DNA of 63,748 bases from Photorhabdus sp. CRCIA-P01 (GCF_003545805.1 NZ_NMQR01000027.1:1-63748); one strand, 5' to 3'. Numbered from the stretch's first letter, positions 38,577 to 48,347 are shown. The notes: generated from the sequence alone by a model not told the origin. A program made the numbers and translations.

Positions 38577-40109
38577 ATGCCGCTAACACATGACAAGCCA
38601 ACGCCCAGACCAATAGAAATCGCGGCTATTGATCTAGGTTCAAACAGTTTTCATATGATTATCGCACGAATTGTTAACGACGCATTTCAGATTTTAGGTC
38701 GCTTAAAACAACGGGTCCATCTTGCCAACGGTCTTGATAACAACAATCAATTAAGCGAAGAAGCAATAACACGCGGTCTTGCCTGTCTAGCTTTATTTGC
38801 TGAACGGTTACAAGGCTTTCCTGCTGATAACGTTTGTCTGGTGGGCACTCACAGCTTACGTGAAGCCAGTAATGCCGAAGAGTTCATCAAACGCGCTAAA
38901 GACGTTATCCCCTACCCGATTGAAATTATTTCCGGCCATGAAGAAGCCCGCCTGATCTATATGGGGGTAGAACATACGCAACCAGAAAAAGACCGTAAAC
39001 TGGTGATTGATATTGGCGGAGGCTCCACTGAACTGGTGATTGGTGAAAATTTTGAGCCATTATTGGTGGAAAGCCGACGCATGGGATGCATTAGTTTCGC
39101 TAATCAATTCTTTCCCGATGACGAAATTAACGCAGAAAGATTCCGCCGAGCGCGGCTTGAAGCTGCACAAAAACTGGAAAATCTCTCATGGCAGTACCGC
39201 ATCACTGGCTGGAATTCAGCGCTTGGCGCATCCGGGACCATTAAAGCAGTGTATGAAGTACTGGTTGCAATGGGAGAAAAGGACGGATTAATCACCCCTG
39301 AACGGCTGGAGATGTTGGTCAAAGAAATACTCAAATTCAAGAAATTAAAAACCCTCGACCTACCCGGATTATCAGATGATCGTAAACACTTTTTTATCCC
39401 CGGTCTGGCTATCTTATGTGGCATATTCGATACCCTGCATATAAAAGCATTACAACTCTCAGATGGTGCGCTACGTGAAGGCGTTTTATATGAAATGGAA
39501 GGCCGTTTCCGTCATCAAGATATCCGCCAGAGAACCGCAAGAAGCCTGGCTGAACACTATAATATCGACAGAGAACAGGCAAAACGTGTCCTGAATACGA
39601 CTGAAACACTTTACCAACAGTGGGCAATCCAGAACCCTAAATTAGTGCAACCTCAACTCGAAGCGATTTTACACTGGGCGGCCATGTTACATGAAGTTGG
39701 ATTAAGTATTAATTTAAGCGGATTACAGCGACACTCTGCCTATATTCTGCAAAACACCAACTTACCAGGCTTTAATCAGGAACAACAATTACTGCTGGCA
39801 ACCCTGGTTCGCTGTCATCGTAAGACAATAAAACTGGATGATTTGCCAAGATTCAATTTATTCAAGAAAAAACAGTATCTGCCATTAATTCAAATTCTAC
39901 GTCTGGCAACTTTACTCAATAATCAACGCCAATCCACAACCATCCCTGAATCACTCAGACTGATTACTGATGATAGTTATTGGGCGCTCTATCTGCCTTA
40001 TAATTATTTATCAGAAAACACCCTGATGCAGCTTGATCTGGAAAAAGAGCAAGGTTACTGGCATAACGTTACGGGTTGGCAATTAGAAATAGCCGAGGAA
40101 TCAATATAA
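38577..40109 (+). CDS. ppx: Exopolyphosphatase
   Basis: 510 aa of the Ppx/GppA ASKHA fold: phosphate loops [15 protein letters not shown] and [13 protein letters not shown], catalytic Glu in [10 protein letters not shown], and a C-terminal HD-like helical domain with [18 protein letters not shown]. It releases phosphate from polyphosphate ends. ppk-ppx operon; a strong hairpin follows. Confidence 0.98.
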   Translation: MPLTHDKPTPRPIEIAAIDLGSNSFHMIIARIVNDAFQILGRLKQRVHLANGLDNNNQLSEEAITRGLACLALFAERLQGFPADNVCLVGTHSLREASNAEEFIKRAKDVIPYPIEIISGHEEARLIYMGVEHTQPEKDRKLVIDIGGGSTELVIGENFEPLLVESRRMGCISFANQFFPDDEINAERFRRARLEAAQKLENLSWQYRITGWNSALGASGTIKAVYEVLVAMGEKDGLITPERLEMLVKEILKFKKLKTLDLPGLSDDRKHFFIPGLAILCGIFDTLHIKALQLSDGALREGVLYEMEGRFRHQDIRQRTARSLAEHYNIDREQAKRVLNTTETLYQQWAIQNPKLVQPQLEAILHWAAMLHEVGLSINLSGLQRHSAYILQNTNLPGFNQEQQLLLATLVRCHRKTIKLDDLPRFNLFKKKQYLPLIQILRLATLLNNQRQSTTIPESLRLITDDSYWALYLPYNYLSENTLMQLDLEKEQGYWHNVTGWQLEIAEESI

Positions 40110-40119
40110 TTGCATCACT

Positions 40120-40144
40120 GTTTCCCCGAATTCTTCGGGGAAAC
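40120..40144. terminator. Bidirectional hairpin after ppx
   Basis: GTTTCCCCGAA-TTC-TTCGGGGAAAC between convergent ppx and the DMT transporter: an 11-base perfect stem, without long T tracts. Confidence 0.7.
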
Positions 40145-40159
40145 AAGCTATTATAAATG

Positions 40160-41008
40160 TCATAATTTCAAAAGAATGACACCCGCTATGATTATCACAA
40201 TACCAATCCACTGAATTTGGCTCAACCGTTCTCCGCGAATAAAAAAGCCCAATAAAGCAGTGACCCCACTTGCCAATGAACTCAGAACGGTAACAACGGC
40301 AACCTGTCCCGTTGCAGAACCGTAAGCTAATGAAGCAAACCCGATCAAACTAAAGAAACTAATTGAAAAAACCAGAGCGATAATTGAAATCGGCGGTAAT
40401 GATAAGTTCCCTTTTTTTAACAGTGTAAAGAACAAAACAACCACAGCGGTTAAATAGTAAATCCATAATGCATTGATAACACCCAGATCTCTAACAGCAA
40501 ATTCCCCTTGCAACCAGAAGCCTAAACCAAACATCAGTGAAGACAAAAGTGCAAAGAAAATTGAACCGGATGATTCTCGTTGTCCGTCTTTTGATTTCGG
40601 TATACTGGTTAGACAGGCACCAACAACACAAATAAATAGACTAAACAGAACCAAAGCGGTCATTGGTTTCCCATTTATTAGTGACAAAATCGTGGTAACG
40701 GCACCATAAAGCGAAACAATCGGCACGACAATGGAAGCCTTGCCGATCGATAATGCTTTAAGCAAAAACACCATTGCCATTAAATTGCAAACCGAAGCAA
40801 CAACACATAGGGTCAATTGAAAGAAACTTGCATTAACAAACGACATCTCAAAATAAAAAAACAGCAACAACGATAAAACAAAAAAACCAAATAGCTGACT
40901 GTAGAACAAAGATTTAGCAACGCCGACTTTTCTTGCGACTTGCCCTGCCAAAAAATCAGTACTTCCCCAACACAATGCTGAAATCAACCCCATCAGAATA
41001 GCCATCAT
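40160..41008 (-). CDS. DMT-superfamily (EamA) transporter
   Basis: 282 aa, ten predicted TM helices in two EamA repeats; begins MMAILMGLISALCWGSTDFLAGQVARKVG. Members export amino acids, nucleosides and small metabolites. It ends the minus-strand unit started by the ATP-grasp gene (12 bases between), divergent from the AroA-pair operon, so it is a good candidate exporter for whatever that locus makes. Confidence 0.88.
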   Translation of the reverse strand: MMAILMGLISALCWGSTDFLAGQVARKVGVAKSLFYSQLFGFFVLSLLLFFYFEMSFVNASFFQLTLCVVASVCNLMAMVFLLKALSIGKASIVVPIVSLYGAVTTILSLINGKPMTALVLFSLFICVVGACLTSIPKSKDGQRESSGSIFFALLSSLMFGLGFWLQGEFAVRDLGVINALWIYYLTAVVVLFFTLLKKGNLSLPPISIIALVFSISFFSLIGFASLAYGSATGQVAVVTVLSSLASGVTALLGFFIRGERLSQIQWIGIVIIIAGVILLKL

Positions 41009-41020
41009 GATGATCTCTTA

Positions 41021-42283
41021 TTAATTTGTTTTTAACTGAACGCTGTTAGCAATACGTGTCGCATTTTCCATCGCTTGCTCACAGCTATTACCATAAGCCA
41101 GAACATAACCGACAATAGAACCAAAATTTTTACTTTTCGATGAACTTTTATTTTTCGATGAACTTTTACTTTTCGATGAAATAGAAAAAGGCGTCTTTTT
41201 AAACCCCGCGGAGATAAAATAAGGAATATCAGCATCTATTCTAATATCATCGACAATCCCCTCACCACGATAAAAAACAAATGCATCAGCGACAAATGGA
41301 TAAACTATTTCCGACGCTGGTGATATAGAACTTTCGATACCACAAACAAAATCGACCAAGTATTTGACCATATTAATCCCAGAGGTCATGAAGATCTGTT
41401 GAGCGGCTCTGGCACCCGCTATGCGCAAATTGATTTCAACTAATACAGGCCCACGAGAGGTATAAATAAACTCTACATTTATTGCGCCACCTCGTAATCC
41501 CAAAACAGCGACCCACTCTTTAACAAGCTTACAAGCCATTGTAAACTCAAATTCGGATAGCTCCGCAGGATGAGATAAACCTATCATACACAAGCTATCA
41601 TCAGGAGAAACAAAAATTCTATTGATACCCATTAAATGCCATTCATCATGACTATAAACTAATTCCGCTCCATAAAAATTTCCTTGCAGGAACTCTTCTA
41701 TCAAAAACTCCTCATTAACTTTACCGAGCATTGACATTGTGCCATTAGATGAAATTTCTGAAATCACATGGTAATAATCATCTAAAGATTTACAAAGTGA
41801 TACCCCATAAGCCCCCGCATCACGAAGTGGCTTAATAACAAATGGAAAAGGAACTTTAGGATTTTCTGGAATATTATTATAAGAAAAAACCTCGTAAGTA
41901 GGTTGCTCATAACCATGTTGTGCCAGGATATCCCTGACATTTTTCTTACTGAATGCGCTCCTCAAACCATTTATATCCGAGTGAGGTAAACCAAATTCTC
42001 GTGCTACTTCAGACGCCACAATCATAAAATCATCATAGCAGCCTAAGATCGCAGCAACAGGAATACGGTTATCTTTAATTAAATTAATGATATCTGTACT
42101 ATTTCTCGTATCGACATAATAAATATTATCAAATAATTCCTTTCTTAAATCATCATATAATCCTTTATTCATTGATTCCATTGAAGTAAATAACACAGGA
42201 GAAAACCCTAAATCTCTAATATAATCAATTGCCGAGCATTCAACCGGTCTTGCTTCAATAAAAATAAAAACACTCATATCCAC
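41021..42283 (-). CDS. ATP-grasp ligase with Ser/Lys repeat insertion
   Basis: 420 aa carboxylate-amine ligase of the ATP-grasp fold. Seen: pre-grasp Rossmann part (about 1-115), PFPFVIKPLRDAGAYGVSLC for nucleotide lysine and glycine loop, FLIEEFLQGNFYGAELV, and the metal/phosphate block GPVLVEINLRIAGARAAQ. The layout fits L-amino-acid ligases and other peptide-bond-forming enzymes of small-molecule pathways. Near residues 367-384 is a KSKSSSKNKSSSKSKN stretch encoded by three 18-bp tandem repeats (41130-41183), unlike the rest of the protein. A GGGGTGG site precedes the start. Confidence 0.87.
   Translation of the reverse strand: MDMSVFIFIEARPVECSAIDYIRDLGFSPVLFTSMESMNKGLYDDLRKELFDNIYYVDTRNSTDIINLIKDNRIPVAAILGCYDDFMIVASEVAREFGLPHSDINGLRSAFSKKNVRDILAQHGYEQPTYEVFSYNNIPENPKVPFPFVIKPLRDAGAYGVSLCKSLDDYYHVISEISSNGTMSMLGKVNEEFLIEEFLQGNFYGAELVYSHDEWHLMGINRIFVSPDDSLCMIGLSHPAELSEFEFTMACKLVKEWVAVLGLRGGAINVEFIYTSRGPVLVEINLRIAGARAAQQIFMTSGINMVKYLVDFVCGIESSISPASEIVYPFVADAFVFYRGEGIVDDIRIDADIPYFISAGFKKTPFSISSKSKSSSKNKSSSKSKNFGSIVGYVLAYGNSCEQAMENATRIANSVQLKTN
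41130..41183 (-). repeat. Three 18-bp tandem repeats inside the ATP-grasp gene
   Basis: Three near-identical units (on the plus strand TTTACTTTTCGATGAACT and two variants). The length is a multiple of three, so gain or loss of units keeps the frame and changes only the Ser/Lys linker. Confidence 0.85.
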
Positions 42284-42727
42284 CCCATCGTTAGTTGATA
42301 TTTATTAATTTATGACGCTTTCTTCATTCCTGAAATAATCTAATTTTATTTAATAATAAAAAAATTCATTAAAATTAAGACAACCTAATCATCATGTATA
42401 GTTCCAATTAAGATGACTTTCAAATAAAAAAACCGTCAGAATACAACCAGACTCAGCTCTTTAATACATAACCGATTAAATAATAAAAGAATTCTTTTAA
42501 TAAAAAATAAATTTACCACCAAGATAAAATATTTATTCATTTTTAAAATAAAAAAATAACCAATTATTCCATTTTAATAATAAATTTCATTTGACATATC
42601 AGACTTTATATACTTTTATTAATACTGCATTGATTTACGGATATTTTTAGTTAACAGAATAAATTGTTTAAATTAATTTATTGTTTCCAAATCTTCTTCT
42701 TATATATTTTCATTTATAGGAGTATTT
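42284..42727. other. Divergent promoter region of the AroA-pair locus
   Basis: About 444 very AT-rich bases between the ATP-grasp gene and the Rid gene, with no gene seen. Both transcription units must start here. One FNR-like sequence (TTGAT-ATTT-ATTAA, 42295-42308) lies only 12 bases before the ATP-grasp start; its meaning is doubtful. Confidence 0.6.
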
Positions 42728-43126
42728 ATGTCATCTCATGAAATTAGAAAAACAGTATTCAGCCCCTCTCCATGGGAAAATAAAATGGGATACTCAAGAG
42801 GAAAAAGAGTTGGTAATCAGATCTTTATTGCAGGATGTGTCGCTTCGGATGGTGATGGAAATGTCATGGGGAAAAATGCTTACGAGCAAACTCTATTTAT
42901 CATAGAAAAAATTGAGAAATATTTAAAAGAGCTTGATGCAGAACTGACTGATGTTGTCAGCACAGTAACACATTTAACAGATTTCCAACATTTTGATGAT
43001 TATTGTCGAGCATTTAATGAAAAATTTGGCGATATACGCCCAGTCAATACGACTATTGCCGTTAAATCAATGGTGAAGCCAGAACATTACGTTGAAATTA
43101 CAACTATTGCTATCGACAGCAAATAG
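42728..43126 (+). CDS. Rid-family (YjgF/YER057c/UK114) protein
   Basis: 132 aa with the Rid fold: YSRGKRVGNQIFIAGCVA, YEQTLFIIEKIEKYLKELDAELTDVV, HFDDYCRAFNEKF and RPVNTTIAVKSMVKPEHYVEI. The arginine of RidA (in PARS) that salt-bridges the imine substrate is replaced here (PVNT), so it belongs to the branches lacking classic imine deaminase chemistry. Such members often accompany biosynthetic loci. First gene of the Rid-AroA-AroA-AsnB operon, with an AGGAG site. Confidence 0.88.
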   Translation: MSSHEIRKTVFSPSPWENKMGYSRGKRVGNQIFIAGCVASDGDGNVMGKNAYEQTLFIIEKIEKYLKELDAELTDVVSTVTHLTDFQHFDDYCRAFNEKFGDIRPVNTTIAVKSMVKPEHYVEITTIAIDSK

Positions 43127-43178
43127 TTAAATTAAAGAATAATACCAATGGTAATTGATCTCTACCTGGAGGCTTGGC

Positions 43179-44483
43179 ATGAATAAAGTTAGCGTGCTCC
43201 CCGGTTCCACTCTTAATGGGGAAATAGTCATACCATCATCTAAGCCTCATATCCAAAGAGCGCTACTATTAGCACTGTTGAATGAAGAAATAACAACCGT
43301 AAATAATATATCGTGGTGTACCGAAACCGAAGATCTCCTTATTGCTTTACAACAGTTTGGTCTGAAAATTCTGGACAAAAGTGAAAATCACATCATCTTG
43401 AAAGGGGCACGTCCAATATATCATTGTAATGGGATCATTAATGCTAACGGTTCTGGCATGTTATTCAGAATCAGTGTCGCTTTAGCATCACTAACAGAAA
43501 AGGAAGTTTATATAAAATGCAATGACTCACTGTTTAACAGAGAAAGTCTGTATGATGAATCATTTTTTTCATACCTGAATGTATTTGCAGAAAAGCGAGA
43601 AGAAAATATCGTTATTATTTCCAGGAGAATATATCCTTCACAGTCATCATTAAACTTCAATAAGAGTACTCAATTCCTATCATTCTCTCTTCTTGTTTCG
43701 CCATTTATTAAAGGGAAAAGTATTATCATTAACAACAACGGCGAAACTAAGAATGGATATGTCGATATGACAATTAACATGATGGCGTTGCTGGGGAGTA
43801 AAATCACTCGAATAGGCAGCACATTTATTTCAACTGAATATCAATCAAGGGATATTACGATTAACATCCCTTCTGATTTCACATCACTAAGCTACATTGC
43901 TTCGTCAATATTAAGTATTAATCGACCAAGCAAAGTCACCATCAGAAGTTATTATTTGGGTAATACAATTAACGAAAGAGTATTATTTGACATATATAAA
44001 AAATTTGGCATGAATTTAAACTATAACCCAATTAAGAATGAACTTAATATCAGCCTGGAGGAGGAGCATAACGCCATTACAGATGAAATCCATTTAAATG
44101 AACTTCCTTCCGCTGCCACTAACATTATCGCGGCAGCGATTAATGGTAATCGAGATATCACATTTTCCGGTCTTAATGCTATAAACAATCATAAATGTCA
44201 ACGAGCATTTATTATCAACGAAAATATACGCATGATGGGAGGAAAAAGTTATTTAATTTTTAATGATACCGGGGCTTTCAACAAAATAAGGATTAACGGT
44301 AACGGACCATTAAATGGAGGCGTTGAAATATTCAGCTACTATGATCATCGAATTTGCGCATCCAATATTATTGCATCACTAGGGGCAAGAGAACGAACAA
44401 CGGTTAATCATATACATAAATTAGATGATGGTTTTCCTGGATTTATCCCATCCTTAAGTTCTCTCGGAGCTAAAATAAGTTAG
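43179..44483 (+). CDS. EPSP-synthase (AroA)-like protein 1, divergent active site
   Basis: 434 aa from the ATG at 43179, seven bases after TGGAGG. The double-domain inside-out barrel pattern of EPSP synthase is visible throughout: PSSKPHIQRALLLALL (Lys and Arg of the substrate site kept), NANGSGMLFR, STQFLSFSLL and YYDHRICASN. By hand alignment the catalytic Asp (DAA in AroA) is Ser (LPSAATN), and the Lys-Glu of VKETDR is altered (NNHKCQR). It should not make EPSP; it may transfer enolpyruvyl to another acceptor, or act with the next gene's product. Function unassigned. Confidence 0.85.
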   Translation: MNKVSVLPGSTLNGEIVIPSSKPHIQRALLLALLNEEITTVNNISWCTETEDLLIALQQFGLKILDKSENHIILKGARPIYHCNGIINANGSGMLFRISVALASLTEKEVYIKCNDSLFNRESLYDESFFSYLNVFAEKREENIVIISRRIYPSQSSLNFNKSTQFLSFSLLVSPFIKGKSIIINNNGETKNGYVDMTINMMALLGSKITRIGSTFISTEYQSRDITINIPSDFTSLSYIASSILSINRPSKVTIRSYYLGNTINERVLFDIYKKFGMNLNYNPIKNELNISLEEEHNAITDEIHLNELPSAATNIIAAAINGNRDITFSGLNAINNHKCQRAFIINENIRMMGGKSYLIFNDTGAFNKIRINGNGPLNGGVEIFSYYDHRICASNIIASLGARERTTVNHIHKLDDGFPGFIPSLSSLGAKIS

Positions 44484-44510
44484 CTAACAGTATAAAAGCG
44501 AGACAAAAAT

Positions 44511-45866
44511 ATGAAGTATTATGGTAATAATCATCCGCCATTTATCGAAATAAACAAAACCAAATCATTAAATGGCTCAATAACTTTACCTGCCTCCAAA
44601 AGTTCTTCAACCCGCGCCATTCTGACTGCATCATTAACGGAAGGTACAAGTAAAATAAATAACATGGCATCAGGGAACAATACAACAGCAATGAAATTAA
44701 ACTGTTCCCGCTTAGGGGCATCATTTAATAGTGATATTACAGGGACAATCGTAGAAGGCATGGATATCAGAAAAGTTGATAAAAAAATCATCTTTAACCC
44801 AGGTAATTCTGGCGTTGTATTACGGCTATTAATGGGAGTATCCGGTTATTTACCAGATACTGAATTTATTACAGAATACAGTCACTCCCTGGGTACACGA
44901 TCACAATCAGAAATGGTCAATGCACTAAAATTACTCAATATTCAGTGCACTGCGGTTGGGCCTGATTCACTTTTACCGATAAGCATGAAATCGGATAGAA
45001 ACATCAGTAGTTACACCGAAATTTCATGCAGAAAGAGTTCTCAATTCCTGAGTGGACTACTTTACTTAGGTGCCATTAGTGAACGAGATCTGCAAATAAA
45101 AGTCATCGATACCATTACCGCACCATCAATGGTTCACACGACAATTAATAATTTGCGCAAAGCCGGCATTAATATTGAATATGACGATAAATTTCGCAAT
45201 TTCTTTACGACAGGAAAGAGTCGATTTATCCCATCAGAATTTAGCGTTGGCGCTGATCCAGCCAGCACAGCGGCGATTCTTGCACTTTGTGCCTCACTGA
45301 ATGCTGATGTCACCCTAAACGGTTTCTTTGAGGAAGAATTAGGTAATGGCGCAGTGGTAAATTATTTAATTAACAGTGGAACGAAAATCAGCTTCATCAA
45401 GGATAATTGTCTCAATATTCGATCTGGCGGAACCCTAAAAGCGCAAGATTTCGATGGTTCACTGGCACCAGATGCTGTACCTGCACTTGCTGCATTAGCT
45501 GCGTTTGCCGACGGTAAAAGCGTTTTCTATAACATTGAACATATCCGCTATAAAGAATCAGACAGAATTTCTGATTTTCGACGGGAATTAGACAAAATAG
45601 GGATTAGATCAGAAGAGAAGCTAGACCAATTAATTATTTATGGCAATCCCCATGGATATAAAGGCGGTGTTATTGTTGATGGTCATTACGATCATGGATT
45701 AATCATGGCGCTCACAACCATAGGTTTACATTGTGATGAGCCCCTCATTATTAGTGATCCATATCATGTTGGTCAGACCTACCCAGAATATTTCGCCGAA
45801 ATATCCACATTAGGCGCCAATGTGAACGAATTAAAATATTCTGGCCCTATACCAGAAGACATTTAA
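44511..45866 (+). CDS. EPSP-synthase (AroA)-like protein 2, altered PEP site
   Basis: 451 aa AroA homologue. It keeps what the neighbour lost: SKSSSTRAIL, NSGVVLRLL, KSSQFLSGLL, catalytic Asp in SLAPDAVPALAAL and Lys-Glu-Arg in IRYKESDRISDF. But the PEP-phosphate arginine of the DHR motif is Gly (YDHGLIMAL), and the C-terminal Lys of the AroA KTFPDY motif is Gln (GQTYPEYF). Low identity to copy 1 indicates old paralogues, not a recent duplication. Enolpyruvyl transferases of this fold are known in nucleoside-antibiotic pathways (NikO/PolA), so a secondary-metabolic role is reasonable. Confidence 0.87.
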   Translation: MKYYGNNHPPFIEINKTKSLNGSITLPASKSSSTRAILTASLTEGTSKINNMASGNNTTAMKLNCSRLGASFNSDITGTIVEGMDIRKVDKKIIFNPGNSGVVLRLLMGVSGYLPDTEFITEYSHSLGTRSQSEMVNALKLLNIQCTAVGPDSLLPISMKSDRNISSYTEISCRKSSQFLSGLLYLGAISERDLQIKVIDTITAPSMVHTTINNLRKAGINIEYDDKFRNFFTTGKSRFIPSEFSVGADPASTAAILALCASLNADVTLNGFFEEELGNGAVVNYLINSGTKISFIKDNCLNIRSGGTLKAQDFDGSLAPDAVPALAALAAFADGKSVFYNIEHIRYKESDRISDFRRELDKIGIRSEEKLDQLIIYGNPHGYKGGVIVDGHYDHGLIMALTTIGLHCDEPLIISDPYHVGQTYPEYFAEISTLGANVNELKYSGPIPEDI

Positions 45867-45901
45867 ATATCATTGATAACTCTTAACCAAAGGAATTCAC
45901 T

Positions 45902-47434
45902 ATGTGTGGAATTGGTGGTGTTTTTAATACAGAAAATAGGCTTATTGATGATATTGAGAATAAGCTACAGACTATAATGTCAAAAATAGCACATCGAGGC
46001 GATCCATCTCGGTTTAATGAGAAGATTGTCAGAAATAACTTTTCAATCGCAACCAACAGACTTGCTATTGTCGAACGCGATTCAGCCTATCAACCCATAT
46101 CGAATCAGGAACATGATCTTCATCTTGTTCTGAATGGTCAAATTTATAATTACAAGTCTCTTCGAAATGAATTAATTAAACAAGGTTATCAATTTAAAAA
46201 TGGTGGCGATGCAGAAGTTATCCTAATTTCATATATTTGTTATGGCAAATCATTTATTAAAAAACTAGATGGAATGTTTAGTTTTATTCTATTTGATAAT
46301 AAGAATAATAAATTCTTATTAGGCAGAGATCACGTCGGTATAAAACCTCTCTATTACACCCAAAAAGAGGATAACTGGTATGTGGCATCAGAAATAAAAT
46401 CATTGATCGAGTTTAACTCAGAAATTAAACCTGTTGAACCCGGTTCAATTTTCGACGGATTTACCAGTGAGAAATATATTAGCTACGGCACAACTATCCC
46501 AGCAAGCAGCGATAACTTCGAACAGGCAAAAGAAAAAGTCTATTCACTGTTAGATAATGCCGTCAGAAAGCGAGTTGACACAGACCTACCTGTATCAATT
46601 ATGTTTAGCGGCGGCATAGACAGTACCATCGTGCTCTATCTTGCAAAAAAATATCACCACGATATTACAGCGATTTCATTTGGATTACCCGGCTCAAAAG
46701 ACATTGAAATTGCCCAAAGATATTGTTCTGAGAATAAGATAAAACATATTATATATACATTTACTCAGGAAGAATTAATCAATAATATCCAAGACGCTAT
46801 CTATTATGGTGAATTTTTCGAACAAATTGATGCGATTGATTCAACTATTGCTCACTTTGGCTATTATATTGCTAACCGCCTTGGCTTTAAAATTGCTTTA
46901 TGTGGAGAAGGTAGTGATGAAATTTTTGCTGGCTACGATTTATTTAAGACCTATCCCGATCCCCATCATCTCTCCCTATATCGATTAAATAATCTTCATA
47001 GGACTGATTTACAAAGAGTTGATCGGGCAAGTATGAGAAATACTGTTGAAGCAAGAGTTCCCTTTATGGATTCAGCACTAGTGCCTTATGTTTTAAGCCT
47101 GGATTTCTCTTATAAACTCAATAATGGGATAGAAAAACATATTTTACGCGAAGCATTCAGAGGAAAAATACCCGAATATATTATTGACAGACCAAAAATA
47201 AGAATGCCAGATGGTAGTGGTGTAAAAAATACTATTATTGATTACGTTAAAGATATTAAATGCAATCTACCAAGAAACACGGTTGACAGCCTTAATTCTA
47301 TCGGGTTAACCAATCAAAGTTCATTGTATTTCGCTGAAAAATATCTCTCTTTTGGTTATCCACTACCGAAAGAACGCTTCAAAGAATCTGGCAAAGATTT
47401 CTCAGAATCTGGTTACTTTAATTTCATATCGTAA
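45902..47434 (+). CDS. AsnB-type glutamine-hydrolysing amidotransferase
   Basis: 510 aa, two domains: an N-terminal Ntn glutaminase with Cys2 (MCGIGGVFN), RLAIV and NGQIYNY, and a synthetase domain with PP-loop FSGGIDST and GEGSDEIFAGY. Both active sites look complete, so it can release ammonia from glutamine and adenylate a carboxylate. Shorter than E. coli AsnB (554 aa) and in an operon with AroA-like genes, it is more likely to amidate a pathway intermediate than to serve asparagine supply. An ERIC begins ten bases after the stop. Confidence 0.9.
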   Translation: MCGIGGVFNTENRLIDDIENKLQTIMSKIAHRGDPSRFNEKIVRNNFSIATNRLAIVERDSAYQPISNQEHDLHLVLNGQIYNYKSLRNELIKQGYQFKNGGDAEVILISYICYGKSFIKKLDGMFSFILFDNKNNKFLLGRDHVGIKPLYYTQKEDNWYVASEIKSLIEFNSEIKPVEPGSIFDGFTSEKYISYGTTIPASSDNFEQAKEKVYSLLDNAVRKRVDTDLPVSIMFSGGIDSTIVLYLAKKYHHDITAISFGLPGSKDIEIAQRYCSENKIKHIIYTFTQEELINNIQDAIYYGEFFEQIDAIDSTIAHFGYYIANRLGFKIALCGEGSDEIFAGYDLFKTYPDPHHLSLYRLNNLHRTDLQRVDRASMRNTVEARVPFMDSALVPYVLSLDFSYKLNNGIEKHILREAFRGKIPEYIIDRPKIRMPDGSGVKNTIIDYVKDIKCNLPRNTVDSLNSIGLTNQSSLYFAEKYLSFGYPLPKERFKESGKDFSESGYFNFIS

Positions 47435-47443
47435 TTTAACCAT

Positions 47444-47570
47444 TATACCCGTCATCTTTCAAGTTGCCTCTTTGTTGGCTGCACTCGCTCACCCCGGTCA
47501 CATAGTTATCTATGCTCCCGGGGATTCGCTCCCTTGCCGTCGCGATGCATCTTGAAATCCATAGGGTATA
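47444..47570 (-). repeat. ERIC element, copy 4
   Basis: 127-bp ERIC between the convergent amidotransferase and Crp/Fnr-type genes; probably contributes to the 3' end of both transcripts. Confidence 0.95.
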
Positions 47571-47622
47571 TTCTGTTAACAATGCAGCTATTTAGCGATA
47601 AAAATAGGATTTTTTATTTTCA

Positions 47623-48309
47623 TCACTTAACGTCAAATTGAAACTCAATATCCTTTTTTAAGAAATCATAACCAATAATTTCAACTCTCTTATTCTTTGA
47701 TACAATTATTCCTTTTTCATTCAAACTCTTAATAGCTCTATTTAATTGCCTGACTGAAACACCTAAAACAGATGCTAAATCTTCCCTTTTCTCTAATACC
47801 AACACAGTTCCATTTCTTTTCGAATGATAGTAAAGAAATCGCTTTAACTTATCCTCAACAGTTAGAAATACTCCCGTTCGAAACAAAGAAGACTCAAAAA
47901 GCTTATTACTGAGTTGTTTACAAACAAATTGAAGAAATCCAGGATCTGTTAATCCAAATATTCTTACCGTCTCTAGCGGAATTGATAGCAGTACTGATCG
48001 CTCCTGAGCAAAGACAGTATTAATTATGTTATCGCCTTGGGAATGAAAGAATTCTAAATCTCCTATAAGAAAAAGAGGAATAGCAAAGGCAAAAACACAG
48101 AATTTTCCATTAATATTATAAAACTCAACCTTTAGTTTACCCTCAACTAAAATATAGAGATGAGTAAAAATTGATGACTGATGTGTAAGATAGGCATTTT
48201 TCTTAACTTCAACCACATCTAACTTTGGCATAAATGCTGCTGGGAGAATGCTATCAAGATGATATTTATCAACATAATCTTTCAATTTATTCTCTTTATC
48301 CCGATACAT
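47623..48309 (-). CDS. Crp/Fnr-family transcriptional regulator
   Basis: 228 aa: cyclic-nucleotide-binding beta-roll (about 25-120; YLTHQSSIFTHLYILVEGKLKVEF), dimer helix and a C-terminal winged HTH (REDLASVLGVSVRQLNRAIKSLNEKGII). No Fnr-type N-terminal cysteine cluster, and the cAMP-pocket arginine/serine pattern of Crp is not evident, so the signal is unknown. Placed between the AroA-pair operon and the nucleoside genes, it could control either. An ERIC lies 38 bases upstream of its start. Confidence 0.87.
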   Translation of the reverse strand: MYRDKENKLKDYVDKYHLDSILPAAFMPKLDVVEVKKNAYLTHQSSIFTHLYILVEGKLKVEFYNINGKFCVFAFAIPLFLIGDLEFFHSQGDNIINTVFAQERSVLLSIPLETVRIFGLTDPGFLQFVCKQLSNKLFESSLFRTGVFLTVEDKLKRFLYYHSKRNGTVLVLEKREDLASVLGVSVRQLNRAIKSLNEKGIIVSKNKRVEIIGYDFLKKDIEFQFDVK

Positions 48310-48347
48310 ATTTCATTTACCATCTCTTAAATCACTCCATAACTAAG

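Noticed and set aside
42295-42308. FNR-like box TTGAT-ATTT-ATTAA before the ATP-grasp gene
   Set aside because: Only 12 bases from the start codon and in very AT-rich DNA, where such matches are common; not enough to call a binding site.
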